Shown piece after piece: positions 17,156 to 26,519 of a DNA stretch of 64,000 nt (within the stretch, counting starts at the first letter, position 1; each line of letters begins with the position of its first letter). The notes under the pieces are model-generated. The model did no database searches. It saw nothing but the letters and a program-made list of their open reading frames with translations, and had not been told where the DNA came from. Position numbers and translations under genes: made by a program. This stretch comes from an uncultured Candidatus Planktophila sp. GTDB lineage: Bacteria > Actinomycetota > Actinomycetes > Nanopelagicales > Nanopelagicaceae. The DNA lies in contig CALJUA010000080.1 of NCBI GenBank assembly GCA_937975715.1, forward strand, positions 1-64,000. The letters run 5' to 3'.

Positions 17156-17733
17156 AGCAGTACCTGACGATCCCCAATGGCCTGACAGCGCTTCGCGGCC
17201 TTGGAGTCCCGCTCTTTATCTGGCTCGCACTCGACCTCCACGCTGATGGCTGGGCTATTCTCGTCCTGGCAATAGGCGGGGTGACTGACTATCTCGATGG
17301 AAAACTCGCTCGGATGTGGAACCAGACTTCACGATTCGGCGAACTCGCAGATCCTGCTATTGACCGTATCTACATCCTGGCAACGCTCATCGTCTTGTAC
17401 ATGCGTGAGGCTCTACCGTTATGGTCGATTCTCCTTCTTCTTGGACGCGATCTGATTCTTGGCCTAGTCACCATTGCCCTTACCCGTAAAGGTCTACCTC
17501 CACTGAAGGTGACATATATAGGTAAAGCCGCAACCTTCAATCTGCTCTATGCATTCCCCCTTCTGCTCCTTGCCCTCGATACTTCGTGGGTCGGCACAAC
17601 GGCGTTCATCTTTGGCTGGGCCTTTGCAATCTGGGGGATTGCGCTCTACCTCTTTACAGGTGTTTCATATTTCCGCAGCGCAATGAAAAGTATTAGAGTG
17701 CGGCCATCTGATCGCATCATCTCTATCCAATAA
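17152..17733 (+). CDS. CDP-alcohol phosphatidyltransferase
   Basis: A 193-residue membrane enzyme. The complete family motif D-G-x2-A-R-x8-G-x3-D-x3-D is present in DGKLARMWNQTSRFGELADPA plus the next D, near residues 45-70. Several hydrophobic segments span the rest. It transfers a phosphatidyl group from CDP-diacylglycerol to an alcohol, most likely glycerol phosphate (PgsA-like) or inositol phosphate; the acceptor cannot be told from sequence alone. The GTG start overlaps the der stop (GTGA), implying coupled translation. Confidence 0.85.
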   Translation: MKQYLTIPNGLTALRGLGVPLFIWLALDLHADGWAILVLAIGGVTDYLDGKLARMWNQTSRFGELADPAIDRIYILATLIVLYMREALPLWSILLLLGRDLILGLVTIALTRKGLPPLKVTYIGKAATFNLLYAFPLLLLALDTSWVGTTAFIFGWAFAIWGIALYLFTGVSYFRSAMKSIRVRPSDRIISIQ

Positions 17734-17761
17734 GGATAGAGAAAAAATAGAAGAGGACGTC

Positions 17762-18142
17762 ATGTCACAGATTCCTGCTGAGCTTCAATATACAAAAGAG
17801 CACGAGTGGGTTGCGCCGACTGCAACTGCAGGAACAATCCGTATGGGCATCACGGATTTTGCTCAAGGAGCACTTGGCGACATCGTTTATGTTCAGATGC
17901 CAAAGGTCGGTGAAGCAGTAACAGCCGACAAGGTCTGCGGCGAAGTTGAATCAACAAAGTCAGTCTCTGAGATTTTTTCACCAGTAACTGGCACGGTCGT
18001 CGCGGTTAATGATGCACTTGTCAATAATCCCGAGCTTGTCAACTCTGATCCGTATGGCGCCGGCTGGTTAGCTGAAATATCAATTAGCGGAGAGCCAGCA
18101 GCGCTTTTGAGCGCGGCGGAATATGGAAATATCACAAGCTGA
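17762..18142 (+). CDS. gcvH: Glycine cleavage system H protein
   Basis: A 126-residue lipoyl carrier that shuttles the aminomethyl group between P, T and L proteins. The lipoylated Lys is residue 66 in VESTKSVSEI, followed by FSPVTGTVVAVN. A GAGG ribosome site precedes the ATG. It starts a conserved cluster gcvH-garA-MerR-DUF151-MerR-gcvP that matches Rv1826-Rv1832 of M. tuberculosis. GcvT and the lipoamide dehydrogenase are not in the window. Confidence 0.95.
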   Translation: MSQIPAELQYTKEHEWVAPTATAGTIRMGITDFAQGALGDIVYVQMPKVGEAVTADKVCGEVESTKSVSEIFSPVTGTVVAVNDALVNNPELVNSDPYGAGWLAEISISGEPAALLSAAEYGNITS

Positions 18143-18182
18143 CACCAGCTTGATAATTTTTCAACAACTCTCTAGTGTCAGC
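18138..18182. repeat. 8-bp inverted repeat after gcvH
   Basis: GCTGACAC at 18138-18145 pairs perfectly with GTGTCAGC at 18175-18182 across a 29-base loop. The left arm includes the gcvH stop codon. There is no downstream T run, so it is not a typical terminator; it may stabilise the gcvH mRNA 3' end or act as a weak attenuator before garA. Confidence 0.4.
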
Positions 18183-18248
18183 CTCAAGTTGAAGGTAAGC
18201 CAGTTTTACTAGGTTTCACTGCGCAAGAGGTTCACGAGGGGAGTATCC

Positions 18249-18719
18249 ATGGAGAAGGCAGTCCCATCCCATGAGGCAACTACCACCCTCCATCTCGGAG
18301 TCCGATCTGTTGCAGATTCTTCCCCAGTTGCACTGATCGAAAAGCTCATTGCAGAGTCAAGTGCCGAAGAGCAAGAGGTTCTCCAAGGCGTCATGAACGG
18401 AACTGGCGAGAACGCGATGGTCTTTATCCATCGCGGACCATCACGAGGTGCTCGTTTTCTGATTACGCCAGAAGGTTCAACAATTGGACGAGCACCTTCG
18501 AGCGATATTTTTCTCGATGATGTCACCGTCTCTCGCACTCACGCAACCATTAAGCGCGATGGTTCAGGATTTGTGTTCGCTGATTCTGGAAGCCTCAATG
18601 GTTCTTATATCAACAATGTACAAACTTCATCTCACCGGCTCACGACTGGCGATGAGATTCAAATCGGCAAATTCCATATGCTCTTTATTGGCAGCACATC
18701 AACATCAGGGGAGAAGTAA
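18249..18719 (+). CDS. garA: FHA-domain metabolic regulator GarA/OdhI-like
   Basis: A 156-residue protein with an N-terminal Thr cluster (EATTTLHLG, Thr11-13) corresponding to the kinase-phosphorylated ETT motif of GarA/OdhI, and a C-terminal FHA domain with GRAPSSDIFLDD, SRTHATI and SGSLNGSYIN. In mycobacteria and corynebacteria this protein inhibits 2-oxoglutarate dehydrogenase and glutamate enzymes when unphosphorylated. The position after gcvH matches Rv1827. The ATG has a GAGGGGAG site upstream. The regulating kinase is not in the window. Confidence 0.9.
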   Translation: MEKAVPSHEATTTLHLGVRSVADSSPVALIEKLIAESSAEEQEVLQGVMNGTGENAMVFIHRGPSRGARFLITPEGSTIGRAPSSDIFLDDVTVSRTHATIKRDGSGFVFADSGSLNGSYINNVQTSSHRLTTGDEIQIGKFHMLFIGSTSTSGEK

Positions 18720-19439
18720 GTGAGCGTTCCAGCACGTGCCTATTTAAGTATCGGCGAAGTATTAACAAAGTTACGTGGCGATTTCCCTGATATCACCATC
18801 TCAAAGATTCGCTTCCTTGAGTCAGAGGGACTCATCGAGCCACAGCGCACACCTTCCGGCTATCGCAAATTTACAAGCAATGATCTCGAGCGCCTTCGCT
18901 ACGTACTTCTTGCTCAGCGCGATCAGTACTTGCCGCTCAAGGTTATTAAAGAAAATCTTGATGCCCTTGATCGCGGATTAACTCCGACTCCACAGGGTAT
19001 TGCAGTTCCACGTCCAACACTTGGTTTAGCTACCGTCGATGGCGAGATCGCGCCATCGACATTCGGCGAGCAGTCAGAGATGCGTCTCTCTCGTGATGAA
19101 CTCATCAATGCATCAGGTCTTGAGGATTCACAGCTCCTCGAGCTTGAGTCATTTGGCCTCATCACACTTCGTGGACGTCACTACGATGCTGACGCTCTTT
19201 CAGTTGCTAAGGCTGTTGCTGAGATGGCATCTTTCGGAATCGAAGCGCGTCACTTGCGCTCATTTAAGACAGCTGCAGATCGCGAGATTGGTTTGATTGA
19301 ACAAGTCATCACACCTTTCACGCGTCAAAAGTCATCTGAAGCAAAAGCCCGTGCAGAAGAAGTGCAGAAGGAGATCGCAGCCCTCTCAGTGCGTCTCCAT
19401 GCATCACTCGTGCGCAGCGGACTTAACCGTCCACGCTAA
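18720..19439 (+). CDS. ftsR: MerR family regulator, FtsR-like
   Basis: A 239-residue regulator with an N-terminal MerR winged-helix domain (SKIRFLESEGLIEPQRTPSGYRKF, quoted in part) and no metal-binding Cys cluster. It is the positional homologue of Rv1828, whose corynebacterial counterpart FtsR activates ftsZ. The GTG start follows the garA stop directly, with GGGGAG 5-8 bases upstream. The symbol is based on position and similarity; target genes are not verifiable here. Confidence 0.8.
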   Translation: MSVPARAYLSIGEVLTKLRGDFPDITISKIRFLESEGLIEPQRTPSGYRKFTSNDLERLRYVLLAQRDQYLPLKVIKENLDALDRGLTPTPQGIAVPRPTLGLATVDGEIAPSTFGEQSEMRLSRDELINASGLEDSQLLELESFGLITLRGRHYDADALSVAKAVAEMASFGIEARHLRSFKTAADREIGLIEQVITPFTRQKSSEAKARAEEVQKEIAALSVRLHASLVRSGLNRPR

Positions 19440-19928
19440 ATGTTTACTCTGGTTGAGGTAGTTGGCGTCCGTATTGAGATGCCCTCTAACCAACCAATCG
19501 TTCTCCTCAAAGAGATGGAAGGAACGACCTTCCTTCCTATCTGGGTTGGTTCGGTTGAGGCAACAGCTATCGCCTTTGCTCAACAAGACCTTCGTCCATC
19601 GCGTCCACTGACTCACGATCTATTCGTGGATATTCTGGAGACAACAGGTGTGACGCTGACTGCAGTCCACATCACTGAGATGCGAGATGGAATCTTCTAC
19701 GCAGAACTCCAGATGCGCAGCGCTGAAGGCCCGCTCGTTCCCCTTTCGGCACGTCCATCTGATGCGATTGCGATCGCTCTGCGTACCAAGACAAATATTT
19801 TGGTCGACCAAGATCTCCTGGCGAGCGCCGGAATCCAGATTCCAGCTGCCGCAGCAGGGGAGAGCGAGCAGGAAGTCGAGGCTTTCCGGGAGTTCCTGGA
19901 CCACATCAACCCCGAGGATTTCGCCTAA
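19440..19928 (+). CDS. Bifunctional nuclease (DUF151) family protein
   Basis: A 162-residue DUF151/BFN-domain protein. Family phrases are clear: ILLKEMEGTTFLPIWVGSVEA-like text near 20-45 and SARPSDAIAIALRTKTNILVD in the second half. It is the positional homologue of Rv1829. Plant members are reported to have nuclease activity; bacterial function is not well defined. Its ATG directly follows the ftsR TAA with no gap, so translation is probably coupled. Confidence 0.85.
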   Translation: MFTLVEVVGVRIEMPSNQPIVLLKEMEGTTFLPIWVGSVEATAIAFAQQDLRPSRPLTHDLFVDILETTGVTLTAVHITEMRDGIFYAELQMRSAEGPLVPLSARPSDAIAIALRTKTNILVDQDLLASAGIQIPAAAAGESEQEVEAFREFLDHINPEDFA

Positions 19929-19969
19929 ATAACGCTCATAACTGTAAACCTCAACTAGAGGTTTCGAGC

Positions 19970-20560
19970 GTGTCGCTCCCAGGGCCAGGCAGAGGGCAGA
20001 AGTACGCTTATGCCATTCCACCCCCTTGGAATATTCCTTTAGAAGGCGAGCCCCCTCTCGTGACAGAACAAGAACTTCAGATCGGCTATCGCGGCGCTAC
20101 CGCATGCTCTGCTGCAGGTATTACATATCGCCAGCTCGATTACTGGGCGCGCACTGGATTGGTCGAACCATCCATTCGCACTGCTCATGGTTCTGGAAGT
20201 GCACGCCTCTATGGGTTCCGCGACATTCTGGTTCTTAAAATTGTAAAACGCCTTCTTGATGCAGGAGTCTCACTTCAAAATATTCGCACAGCGGTCGATC
20301 ACCTGCGTGGTCGTGGCGTGACAGAACTCGAGCGCATCACACTCATGAGCGATGGCGCATCTATCTATGAATGCTCAAGCCCTGATGAAATCGTCGATCT
20401 TTTGATGGGCGGACAAGGCGTCTTTGGCATCGCAGTTGGAAAAGTTTGGCATGAAGTCGAGGGATCACTCTCAACCTTGGCTGGAGAGTTTAACGGCGAA
20501 ATCGTGGGTGGCGAAGGTAACGATGAACTCTCGCTCCGTCGTAAGGCTAAAGGGGCTTAA
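19970..20560 (+). CDS. MerR family regulator, Rv1830-like
   Basis: A 196-residue regulator whose N-terminal extension of about 45 residues (Pro/Gly rich) precedes a MerR DNA-binding domain (ACSAAGITYRQLDYWARTGLVEP). No metal ligands are evident. It is the positional homologue of Rv1830, which has been linked to cell-division control in mycobacteria. The GTG at 19970 has AGAGG 8 bases upstream. Two different MerR regulators flanking a DUF151 gene is a conserved actinobacterial arrangement. Confidence 0.8.
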   Translation: MSLPGPGRGQKYAYAIPPPWNIPLEGEPPLVTEQELQIGYRGATACSAAGITYRQLDYWARTGLVEPSIRTAHGSGSARLYGFRDILVLKIVKRLLDAGVSLQNIRTAVDHLRGRGVTELERITLMSDGASIYECSSPDEIVDLLMGGQGVFGIAVGKVWHEVEGSLSTLAGEFNGEIVGGEGNDELSLRRKAKGA

Positions 20561-20609
20561 CTCACAATATATTGCACCCACTTATTCAAATCGTTAGTGG
20601 GGTTGCGCT

Positions 20610-23453
20610 GTGAGCCGTACATTTGAAGATCGTCATATTGGGCCAACTCATACCGACGAAGCCACAATGTTAGCAGCCCTTGGTTACAAAGATCTCACCA
20701 CCTTTATAGCAGATGTCGTTCCATCCAACATTGCAATCAATGGAGTCATTGAGTCTGCTCTAGGGGAGGGCAAGAGTGAAGTAGATGTCATTGCTGAACT
20801 TCGCGAAATTGCATCCGAGAACAAGGTCTTCCGTTCACTTATCGGAACTGGATATTACGGAACCATCGTTCCACCTGTAATCAAACGAAATGTTCTAGAG
20901 AATCCATCTTGGTATACCGCATACACGCCATACCAACCAGAAATTTCGCAAGGGCGCCTTGAAGCTCTCTTTGCATTCCAGACAATGGTCTGCGAGCTCA
21001 CCGGTCTTGATATCTCTAACGCTTCCATGCTCGATGAAGGAACTGCTGCAGCGGAGGCGATGACACTTGCCCGCCGCGCATCAAAACTTAGCGATGATGC
21101 CGTCTTTCTTATTGAAGAGCATGTGCATCCACAGACAAAAGCAGTAGTCCTTACACGTGCTAAGCCACTTGGCATCACAGTTATTGAAGTGGATTCAGGT
21201 CATGTTGCACGTGACGGCTATGACGGTGAGTTCTTCGGTGCGCTCGTTCAATATCCAGACACCACCGGCGAGATTATCGATTATTCAAAGTTCGCTGAGT
21301 ACGCACATTCACGTGATGCGCTCGTAATTGCTGCGACTGATTTACTTGCGTTGACATTAATCAAAGCGCCAGGGGAGTGGGGTGCAGATATCGCTGTTGG
21401 AACATCGCAGCGTTTTGGTGTACCGATGGGATTTGGTGGACCTCATGCAGGTTTCCTGGCTGTTCGTAACGGTCTTGAAAGATCTATGCCGGGTCGTCTC
21501 GTAGGACAGAGTATTGATGCGACAGGAAAGCCTGCCTTCCGTCTCGCACTTCAAACACGTGAACAACATATTCGTCGCGATAAAGCGACATCAAATATCT
21601 GTACTGCACAGGTGCTGCTCGCAAATATGAGCGCCTTCTATGCGATGTATCACGGACCAGCTGGACTTCGTTCGATTGCTCTTCGCGTTAATGACTTTGC
21701 ATCTCGTCTACGCAAGACATCTGGTTCACGCAACAAAGTTGTATTCGACACTGTCACAATCGATGTAAAAGATGCTACGGCTGTGCATGAGGCGGCAGCA
21801 GCTAAAAGGATTAACTTTGCACGTGTAAATCAAACTCAAATTCGAGTCTCCTTCGATGAAGAGAGTACGGAAGAAACTTTTGCCGACGTGCTCTCGATTC
21901 TCGGCTTTGCTGATGCACCAGGGGAGAGCCTTCCTCAATCTGTTGTTCGCACTTCCAGCTATCTCACGCATCCAGTCTTCAACACAAACCATAGTGAAAC
22001 TGGAATGATGCGCTACCTGCGAAACCTTGCAGATCGCGACCTGGCACTAGATCGCACAATGATTCCATTGGGTTCTTGCACAATGAAGCTCAACTCTGTA
22101 ACAGAGATGGAAGCGGTCACCTGGCCAGAGTTTGCTTCGCTGCACCCATTTGCTCCAGCAGAGCAAAATCAAGGCTCTCGCAAACTGATTCAACAGCTCT
22201 CTGATTGGCTCGTTGCAATTACGGGCTATGACGCAGTTTCATTGCAGCCTAATGCTGGTAGCCAAGGAGAATTCGCAGGACTTCTTGCAATCCGCAACTA
22301 TCACGATTCACGCGGCGATTCAGCTCGCAATATCTGCTTAATCCCTTCCAGTGCACACGGCACCAACGCAGCATCTGCTGTTATGGCAGGAATGAAGGTT
22401 GTTGTTATCGAGTGTGATGACAATGGCAACGTTTCAGTCGAAGATTTGAAGGCGAAGATTGCTATACATGCTGATGCACTTGCAGCTTTGATGATCACAT
22501 ATCCATCAACACATGGAGTCTTTGAAACTGCCGTCTCTGAAATTTGTAGTCTTGTTCATGATGCAGGGGGACAGGTCTACGTCGATGGTGCCAACCTCAA
22601 CGCTCTCGTAGGACTTGCTCAGCCAGGAAAGTTTGGGGCAGATGTTTCGCATCTCAATCTCCATAAGACATTTGCTATTCCACATGGTGGCGGGGGACCA
22701 GGAGTAGGGCCAGTAATTGCTCGCGCTCACCTTGCACCGTTCTTGCCAAACCATCCACTTGATCAACTTGCCGGACCTGCAACAGGTCCTGGTCCAATTT
22801 CGGCTGCACCATTTGGATCAGCAAGTATCTTGCCGATTTCATGGGCATACATTCGTCTGCTTGGTGGTCAAGGATTAACGCACTCGACACAGGTTGCGAT
22901 TCTCTCTGCTAACTACATGGCAGCCCGCCTTGCAGATTCATATCCAGTTCTCTACACAGGTGCTAATGGTCGAGTTGCTCATGAATGCATCTTGGATATT
23001 CGTGGCCTTACCAAGGAATCTGGCGTTACGGTCGATGACATTGCTAAGCGATTGATGGATTATGGATTCCATGCGCCAACGATGTCCTTCCCAGTAGCCG
23101 GAACTCTAATGATTGAACCAACTGAATCTGAGGATATGGCTGAGATCCATCGCTTTATAGATGCGATGATTTCCATCCGGGCCGAGATTCAGGAAGTCAT
23201 AGATGGCACGGTGGCCATTGAGTCATCAGCGCTCCGCCACGCGCCTCATACCGCCCTCTCAGTGACCTCTACCGGTTGGGATAGGGCTTACCCTAGAGAG
23301 AAGGGGGGCTATCCAACGCCCCTGGATGGCTTTGTCAGCGGCGAAATCATCGGTTCGCGAATGAAGTATTGGCCACCAGTTTCTCGTATCGACGGCGCAC
23401 ATGGTGATCGAAACCTTGTCTGCTCCTGTGCACCCATCAGCGACTTCGCATAA
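20610..23453 (+). CDS. gcvP: Glycine dehydrogenase (aminomethyl-transferring), P protein
   Basis: A 947-residue single-chain P protein that decarboxylates glycine on PLP and passes the aminomethyl group to GcvH. It begins FEDRHIGPTHTDE; the PLP Lys is residue 686 in NLHKTFAIPHGGGGPG. Both halves of the family are present, so it is not split. The GTG at 20610 fits family starts; only a weak GTGGGG lies upstream. The last 300 bases (about 23150-23450) switch to clearly more GC-rich codons than the preceding 2.5 kb. Confidence 0.95.
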   Translation: MSRTFEDRHIGPTHTDEATMLAALGYKDLTTFIADVVPSNIAINGVIESALGEGKSEVDVIAELREIASENKVFRSLIGTGYYGTIVPPVIKRNVLENPSWYTAYTPYQPEISQGRLEALFAFQTMVCELTGLDISNASMLDEGTAAAEAMTLARRASKLSDDAVFLIEEHVHPQTKAVVLTRAKPLGITVIEVDSGHVARDGYDGEFFGALVQYPDTTGEIIDYSKFAEYAHSRDALVIAATDLLALTLIKAPGEWGADIAVGTSQRFGVPMGFGGPHAGFLAVRNGLERSMPGRLVGQSIDATGKPAFRLALQTREQHIRRDKATSNICTAQVLLANMSAFYAMYHGPAGLRSIALRVNDFASRLRKTSGSRNKVVFDTVTIDVKDATAVHEAAAAKRINFARVNQTQIRVSFDEESTEETFADVLSILGFADAPGESLPQSVVRTSSYLTHPVFNTNHSETGMMRYLRNLADRDLALDRTMIPLGSCTMKLNSVTEMEAVTWPEFASLHPFAPAEQNQGSRKLIQQLSDWLVAITGYDAVSLQPNAGSQGEFAGLLAIRNYHDSRGDSARNICLIPSSAHGTNAASAVMAGMKVVVIECDDNGNVSVEDLKAKIAIHADALAALMITYPSTHGVFETAVSEICSLVHDAGGQVYVDGANLNALVGLAQPGKFGADVSHLNLHKTFAIPHGGGGPGVGPVIARAHLAPFLPNHPLDQLAGPATGPGPISAAPFGSASILPISWAYIRLLGGQGLTHSTQVAILSANYMAARLADSYPVLYTGANGRVAHECILDIRGLTKESGVTVDDIAKRLMDYGFHAPTMSFPVAGTLMIEPTESEDMAEIHRFIDAMISIRAEIQEVIDGTVAIESSALRHAPHTALSVTSTGWDRAYPREKGGYPTPLDGFVSGEIIGSRMKYWPPVSRIDGAHGDRNLVCSCAPISDFA

Positions 23454-23470
23454 ATGAGGGAAGGGTCAGA

Positions 23471-24223
23471 TTACTCTAACTTTACATAATGTAACTTATC
23501 GGCATTAGGTTTCAACGCACGAGAGAGCCCCCAGAGCGTTGTCTGCCATAGCGCCTCAATAACGATCGCTCGACTCATCTTGGAGACGCCATTGATGCGT
23601 TCTACAAAGGTAATCGGTACTTCACATTTCGATGCACCAGCTAGGTCACTGGCCATTGCCATTTCGATCTGAAAGCAATATCCAGTTGCTGTCATTTGAG
23701 TTAAGTTGAGTTTTCTCAGTAGAGCGACCGAGTAGATTCGAAAACCACCTGTGAGGTCGTGTAAAGGAATCCTTAGAGCTATTCGGGCATATGCAGTGCC
23801 TGCACGGGATAGTAATTGGCGAGTTAACGGCCAATTAACGACAGATCCGCCGGCGATCCAGCGAGTTCCTAGAGTTATCGACAATTCAGAGGAATGCTGG
23901 GCATCCATCATCGCTGGCAAATCTTCAACTCGATGTGAACCGTCGGCATCCATGGTGATGACATGTGTGTATGTATCACTCTTGAGAACTTCAGCAAAGC
24001 CTGCACGGTAGGCAGCACCTAATCCAGCTTTTTTAGGGCGCCGTAATACTCGAACCCAAGGATATTGCAGATTATCGACAATATCGGCGGTCTGATCTGG
24101 AGAGTTATCGTCGAGAACGATGACATCGAAGTCGCGTTGATTATGTAAAGTAGATAAAGATTGGAGGAGTTCGACAATCGCTATTGCTTCGTTGTAGGTA
24201 GGAATCAGAATGACTGGTTTCAC
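23471..24223 (-). CDS. ppm: Polyprenol monophosphomannose synthase
   Basis: A 250-residue GT2-family glycosyltransferase similar to dolichol-phosphate mannose synthase: VILIPTYNEA at the start, LDDNSPDQTADI, the metal-binding ITMDADGSHR, and DLTGGFRIYS. It would make polyprenyl-phosphomannose, donor for lipomannan and protein mannosylation. The GTG at 24223 overlaps the lnt stop by 4 bases, so an in-frame upstream codon at 24298 is rejected. In M. tuberculosis the Lnt and Ppm domains form one protein (Ppm1); here they are two overlapping genes. Confidence 0.88.
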   Translation of the reverse strand: MKPVILIPTYNEAIAIVELLQSLSTLHNQRDFDVIVLDDNSPDQTADIVDNLQYPWVRVLRRPKKAGLGAAYRAGFAEVLKSDTYTHVITMDADGSHRVEDLPAMMDAQHSSELSITLGTRWIAGGSVVNWPLTRQLLSRAGTAYARIALRIPLHDLTGGFRIYSVALLRKLNLTQMTATGYCFQIEMAMASDLAGASKCEVPITFVERINGVSKMSRAIVIEALWQTTLWGLSRALKPNADKLHYVKLE

Positions 24224-25617
24224 AACGAATATCTCTCTCTTCTCAAAGACGCGAACGTAAAGAACCCTGCCAATAGTAATACAGCAACTTCGAGCCATCC
24301 CCCTAGGCGCGTTGCAATTGTTCCAGTTGATATGAGCGGAACGCGTGCCTTCAAGGATCCGATCTCGCCATCTTTTAGCAGTTGAAGCACCTCTCCCCTG
24401 GGGTTCACAATTGCAGATGGACCAGTCGTCGATACGCTGATAATCGATTTACCACTTTCGATAGCTCGCAGACGCGTGATGGCCAATTGCTGCATACCTT
24501 CCGAGCTACCGGAGAAAGTTGCACTGTTTGTATGAACGACAAGTAGATCTGAAGATGATGCGATATCTCTAACTAGGCCATCGGTGAGAATTTCGTAACA
24601 AATAACCGAACCAATCTGATGACCTTGTACCTCATGGATTACACGTTTCTTCCCAGCGGTGAAATCGGTGACATCTTCTGCATAAGGAGAAATAAATTCA
24701 GCAATCGGTCTGAGGGGAATGTACTCACCAAATGGCGTGAGTTTTCGTTTGATGTAGATGCTTTTTGCACCGCCAGAGTTATCAAAGAGGATGGCCGCAT
24801 TACGTAGACCTGCCTCTTGCACTATCGCTCCCGCTAGAAGCTCTGCATCAATAGTTTCAATTAATCCATTTAACTTTCTCTCCGCGACGATGTTCTTTAG
24901 TGGATCCACATCTATCGCATTTTCAGGCCAGATGATCAAATCCTCACTACCGTCTCGATCACGTAAAGACGTTTTAATATGGAGATCCAGCACAGCCTGT
25001 GCTCGGGCATTGAAATTCAAACCCCTTTCAGGCACTCCCCCTTGTATCGCTAAAACATTGAGCGAATCGACGGAGTGTGAGCTAGTAGGCGCTAATTGCG
25101 AGGCCACGAACAAAGTAAAGAGCAAGAGCGCAATTCTTCTATTGGGATGAAGAAGAAGATATGAGACCAGAAGAGTTATTCCCGAAAGCGCGGTAATACC
25201 AACCACACTCACAAGCGGAGAGTATGGAGAGTTGATTTGTGAGAATGCGATTCGAGTCCAGGCGAAACCTCCGAAAGGGATTCGTGACTTGAGAGATTCG
25301 CTCAGCAAAACCAAGAAGATGAAGAGTGGAGCGCTTCTGGATTTTCTAGCGAAGAACCCTAAGGGAAGAAGATAGATAATTTGAAGCAGAGAGAGAAGAA
25401 TCCATGGAATCGATCCAACAAATGAATTGGTCCACGAGAGAATCACCAGATTTGATAGAAAAGCGAAGAGGGAAACGTGAACTATTTTGCGCTGGAAATG
25501 ATTAAGAACCCAGAAAAGAAGTGCGTACGCAATCGGTGCAAAGAACCAGATTGCAACAGGTTCAAAACTTAAGGCGTAAAGAAGCGCTGCAAGAGAGGTG
25601 AGAAGTAAGCCTTTCAT
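24220..25617 (-). CDS. lnt: Apolipoprotein N-acyltransferase
   Basis: A 465-residue membrane enzyme that adds the third acyl chain to lipoproteins. About six hydrophobic segments fill the first 190 residues, followed by a carbon-nitrogen hydrolase domain with catalytic Glu (WPENAIDVD), Lys (KRKLTPFGEY) and Cys (GSVICYEIL). The ATG at 25617 overlaps the stop of the upstream exonuclease (TAATG). It is co-translated with ppm, as expected for mycobacterial-type lipoprotein and lipoglycan assembly. Confidence 0.92.
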   Translation of the reverse strand: MKGLLLTSLAALLYALSFEPVAIWFFAPIAYALLFWVLNHFQRKIVHVSLFAFLSNLVILSWTNSFVGSIPWILLSLLQIIYLLPLGFFARKSRSAPLFIFLVLLSESLKSRIPFGGFAWTRIAFSQINSPYSPLVSVVGITALSGITLLVSYLLLHPNRRIALLLFTLFVASQLAPTSSHSVDSLNVLAIQGGVPERGLNFNARAQAVLDLHIKTSLRDRDGSEDLIIWPENAIDVDPLKNIVAERKLNGLIETIDAELLAGAIVQEAGLRNAAILFDNSGGAKSIYIKRKLTPFGEYIPLRPIAEFISPYAEDVTDFTAGKKRVIHEVQGHQIGSVICYEILTDGLVRDIASSSDLLVVHTNSATFSGSSEGMQQLAITRLRAIESGKSIISVSTTGPSAIVNPRGEVLQLLKDGEIGSLKARVPLISTGTIATRLGGWLEVAVLLLAGFFTFASLRRERYSL

Positions 25618-26519
25618 TACCAACCGAGAGCAGAAATCAGACGATCAACGCTTGCGCCAAGACCGTACTCTTCCTTCATCTGGTAAATCTGAGAGAGATC
25701 TGTGGGCTTCTTCGGCATTGCGATATCCATAGAGGGCAATGCGACATCTCTTGCGCAATGTACGAGAGTTGGAGCTATTTTGAGGTACTCCTCCCCTGCG
25801 ATGATCTTTTTAGCAAGCGCAGCAGGTAGAGCTTCGTGCCCGGCTTGAGCGGCAGCGAGTGCTTCATCCGTGGTGGCAAAATGGTTTGCAATGAGAGCGG
25901 CACCTTTCTCGCCGATTCCTTTGACACCAGGTAGACCATCGGAAGGATCACCGCGAAACATCGCAAAGAGCGCGTAGCGATCCCCTGGAATTCCGTACTT
26001 ATCTGCAACAAATTTCGTATCAACTAAATCGTGATTGGTAATTCCCTTTGCGAGATAGACAATCTTGATATCTCGCTTATCGTCGACAAGCTGGAAGAGA
26101 TCGCGATCACCTGTGACAACACGAATTGGACCCTTTTCGTTTGTTGCAAAAGTTGCCATGACATCGTCGGCCTCGTAATCATCGACGCCAACCATAGGAA
26201 TTCCGAAGGCATCTATGAGATCAAGCAGAACTGGAATCTGTGGCGTAAGAGTCTCTGGCTCTTCCTCTTCATCGCTATCTGCCTCAAGGCGATTTGCCTT
26301 GTAATCAGGCCAGAGATCAACGCGCCATGAAGGTCGCCAATCCCCTTCAATACAAGCAACTAAGCGATTTGGCGAATACATAGAAACCAATCGAGCTGTC
26401 ATATCGAGGTAGCCTCGAATGGCATTGACAGGCATGCCGGTTGGTGAGAGCAAAGTGTCTGGCATTCCATAATAGGCGCGATACCAAAGAGATGCGCTGT
26501 CGAGAAGCATGAGGGTCAT
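25617..26519 (-). CDS. 5'-3' exonuclease, PolA N-terminal-like
   Basis: A 300-residue stand-alone homologue of the DNA polymerase I 5' nuclease domain. Acidic metal-binding motifs are visible (LLDSASLWYR at the start, DYEADDVMAT, VTGDRDLFQLV) and the helix-hairpin-helix LPGVKGIGEKGAALI. No polymerase domain follows. It would remove RNA primers and flaps. Its ATG overlaps the helY stop (ATGA). An Asp/Glu-rich insert (DSDEEEEPE) lies near residue 85. Confidence 0.9.
   Translation of the reverse strand: MTLMLLDSASLWYRAYYGMPDTLLSPTGMPVNAIRGYLDMTARLVSMYSPNRLVACIEGDWRPSWRVDLWPDYKANRLEADSDEEEEPETLTPQIPVLLDLIDAFGIPMVGVDDYEADDVMATFATNEKGPIRVVTGDRDLFQLVDDKRDIKIVYLAKGITNHDLVDTKFVADKYGIPGDRYALFAMFRGDPSDGLPGVKGIGEKGAALIANHFATTDEALAAAQAGHEALPAALAKKIIAGEEYLKIAPTLVHCARDVALPSMDIAMPKKPTDLSQIYQMKEEYGLGASVDRLISALGW

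Noticed and set aside
17734..17761. Glycine riboswitch before gcvH
   Set aside because: The gap to the previous gene is only 28 bases and contains just a ribosome site; there is no room for a glycine aptamer.
18138..18182. Inverted repeat after gcvH as a Rho-independent terminator
   Set aside because: The loop is 29 bases and there is no T run, so it was listed only as a repeat.
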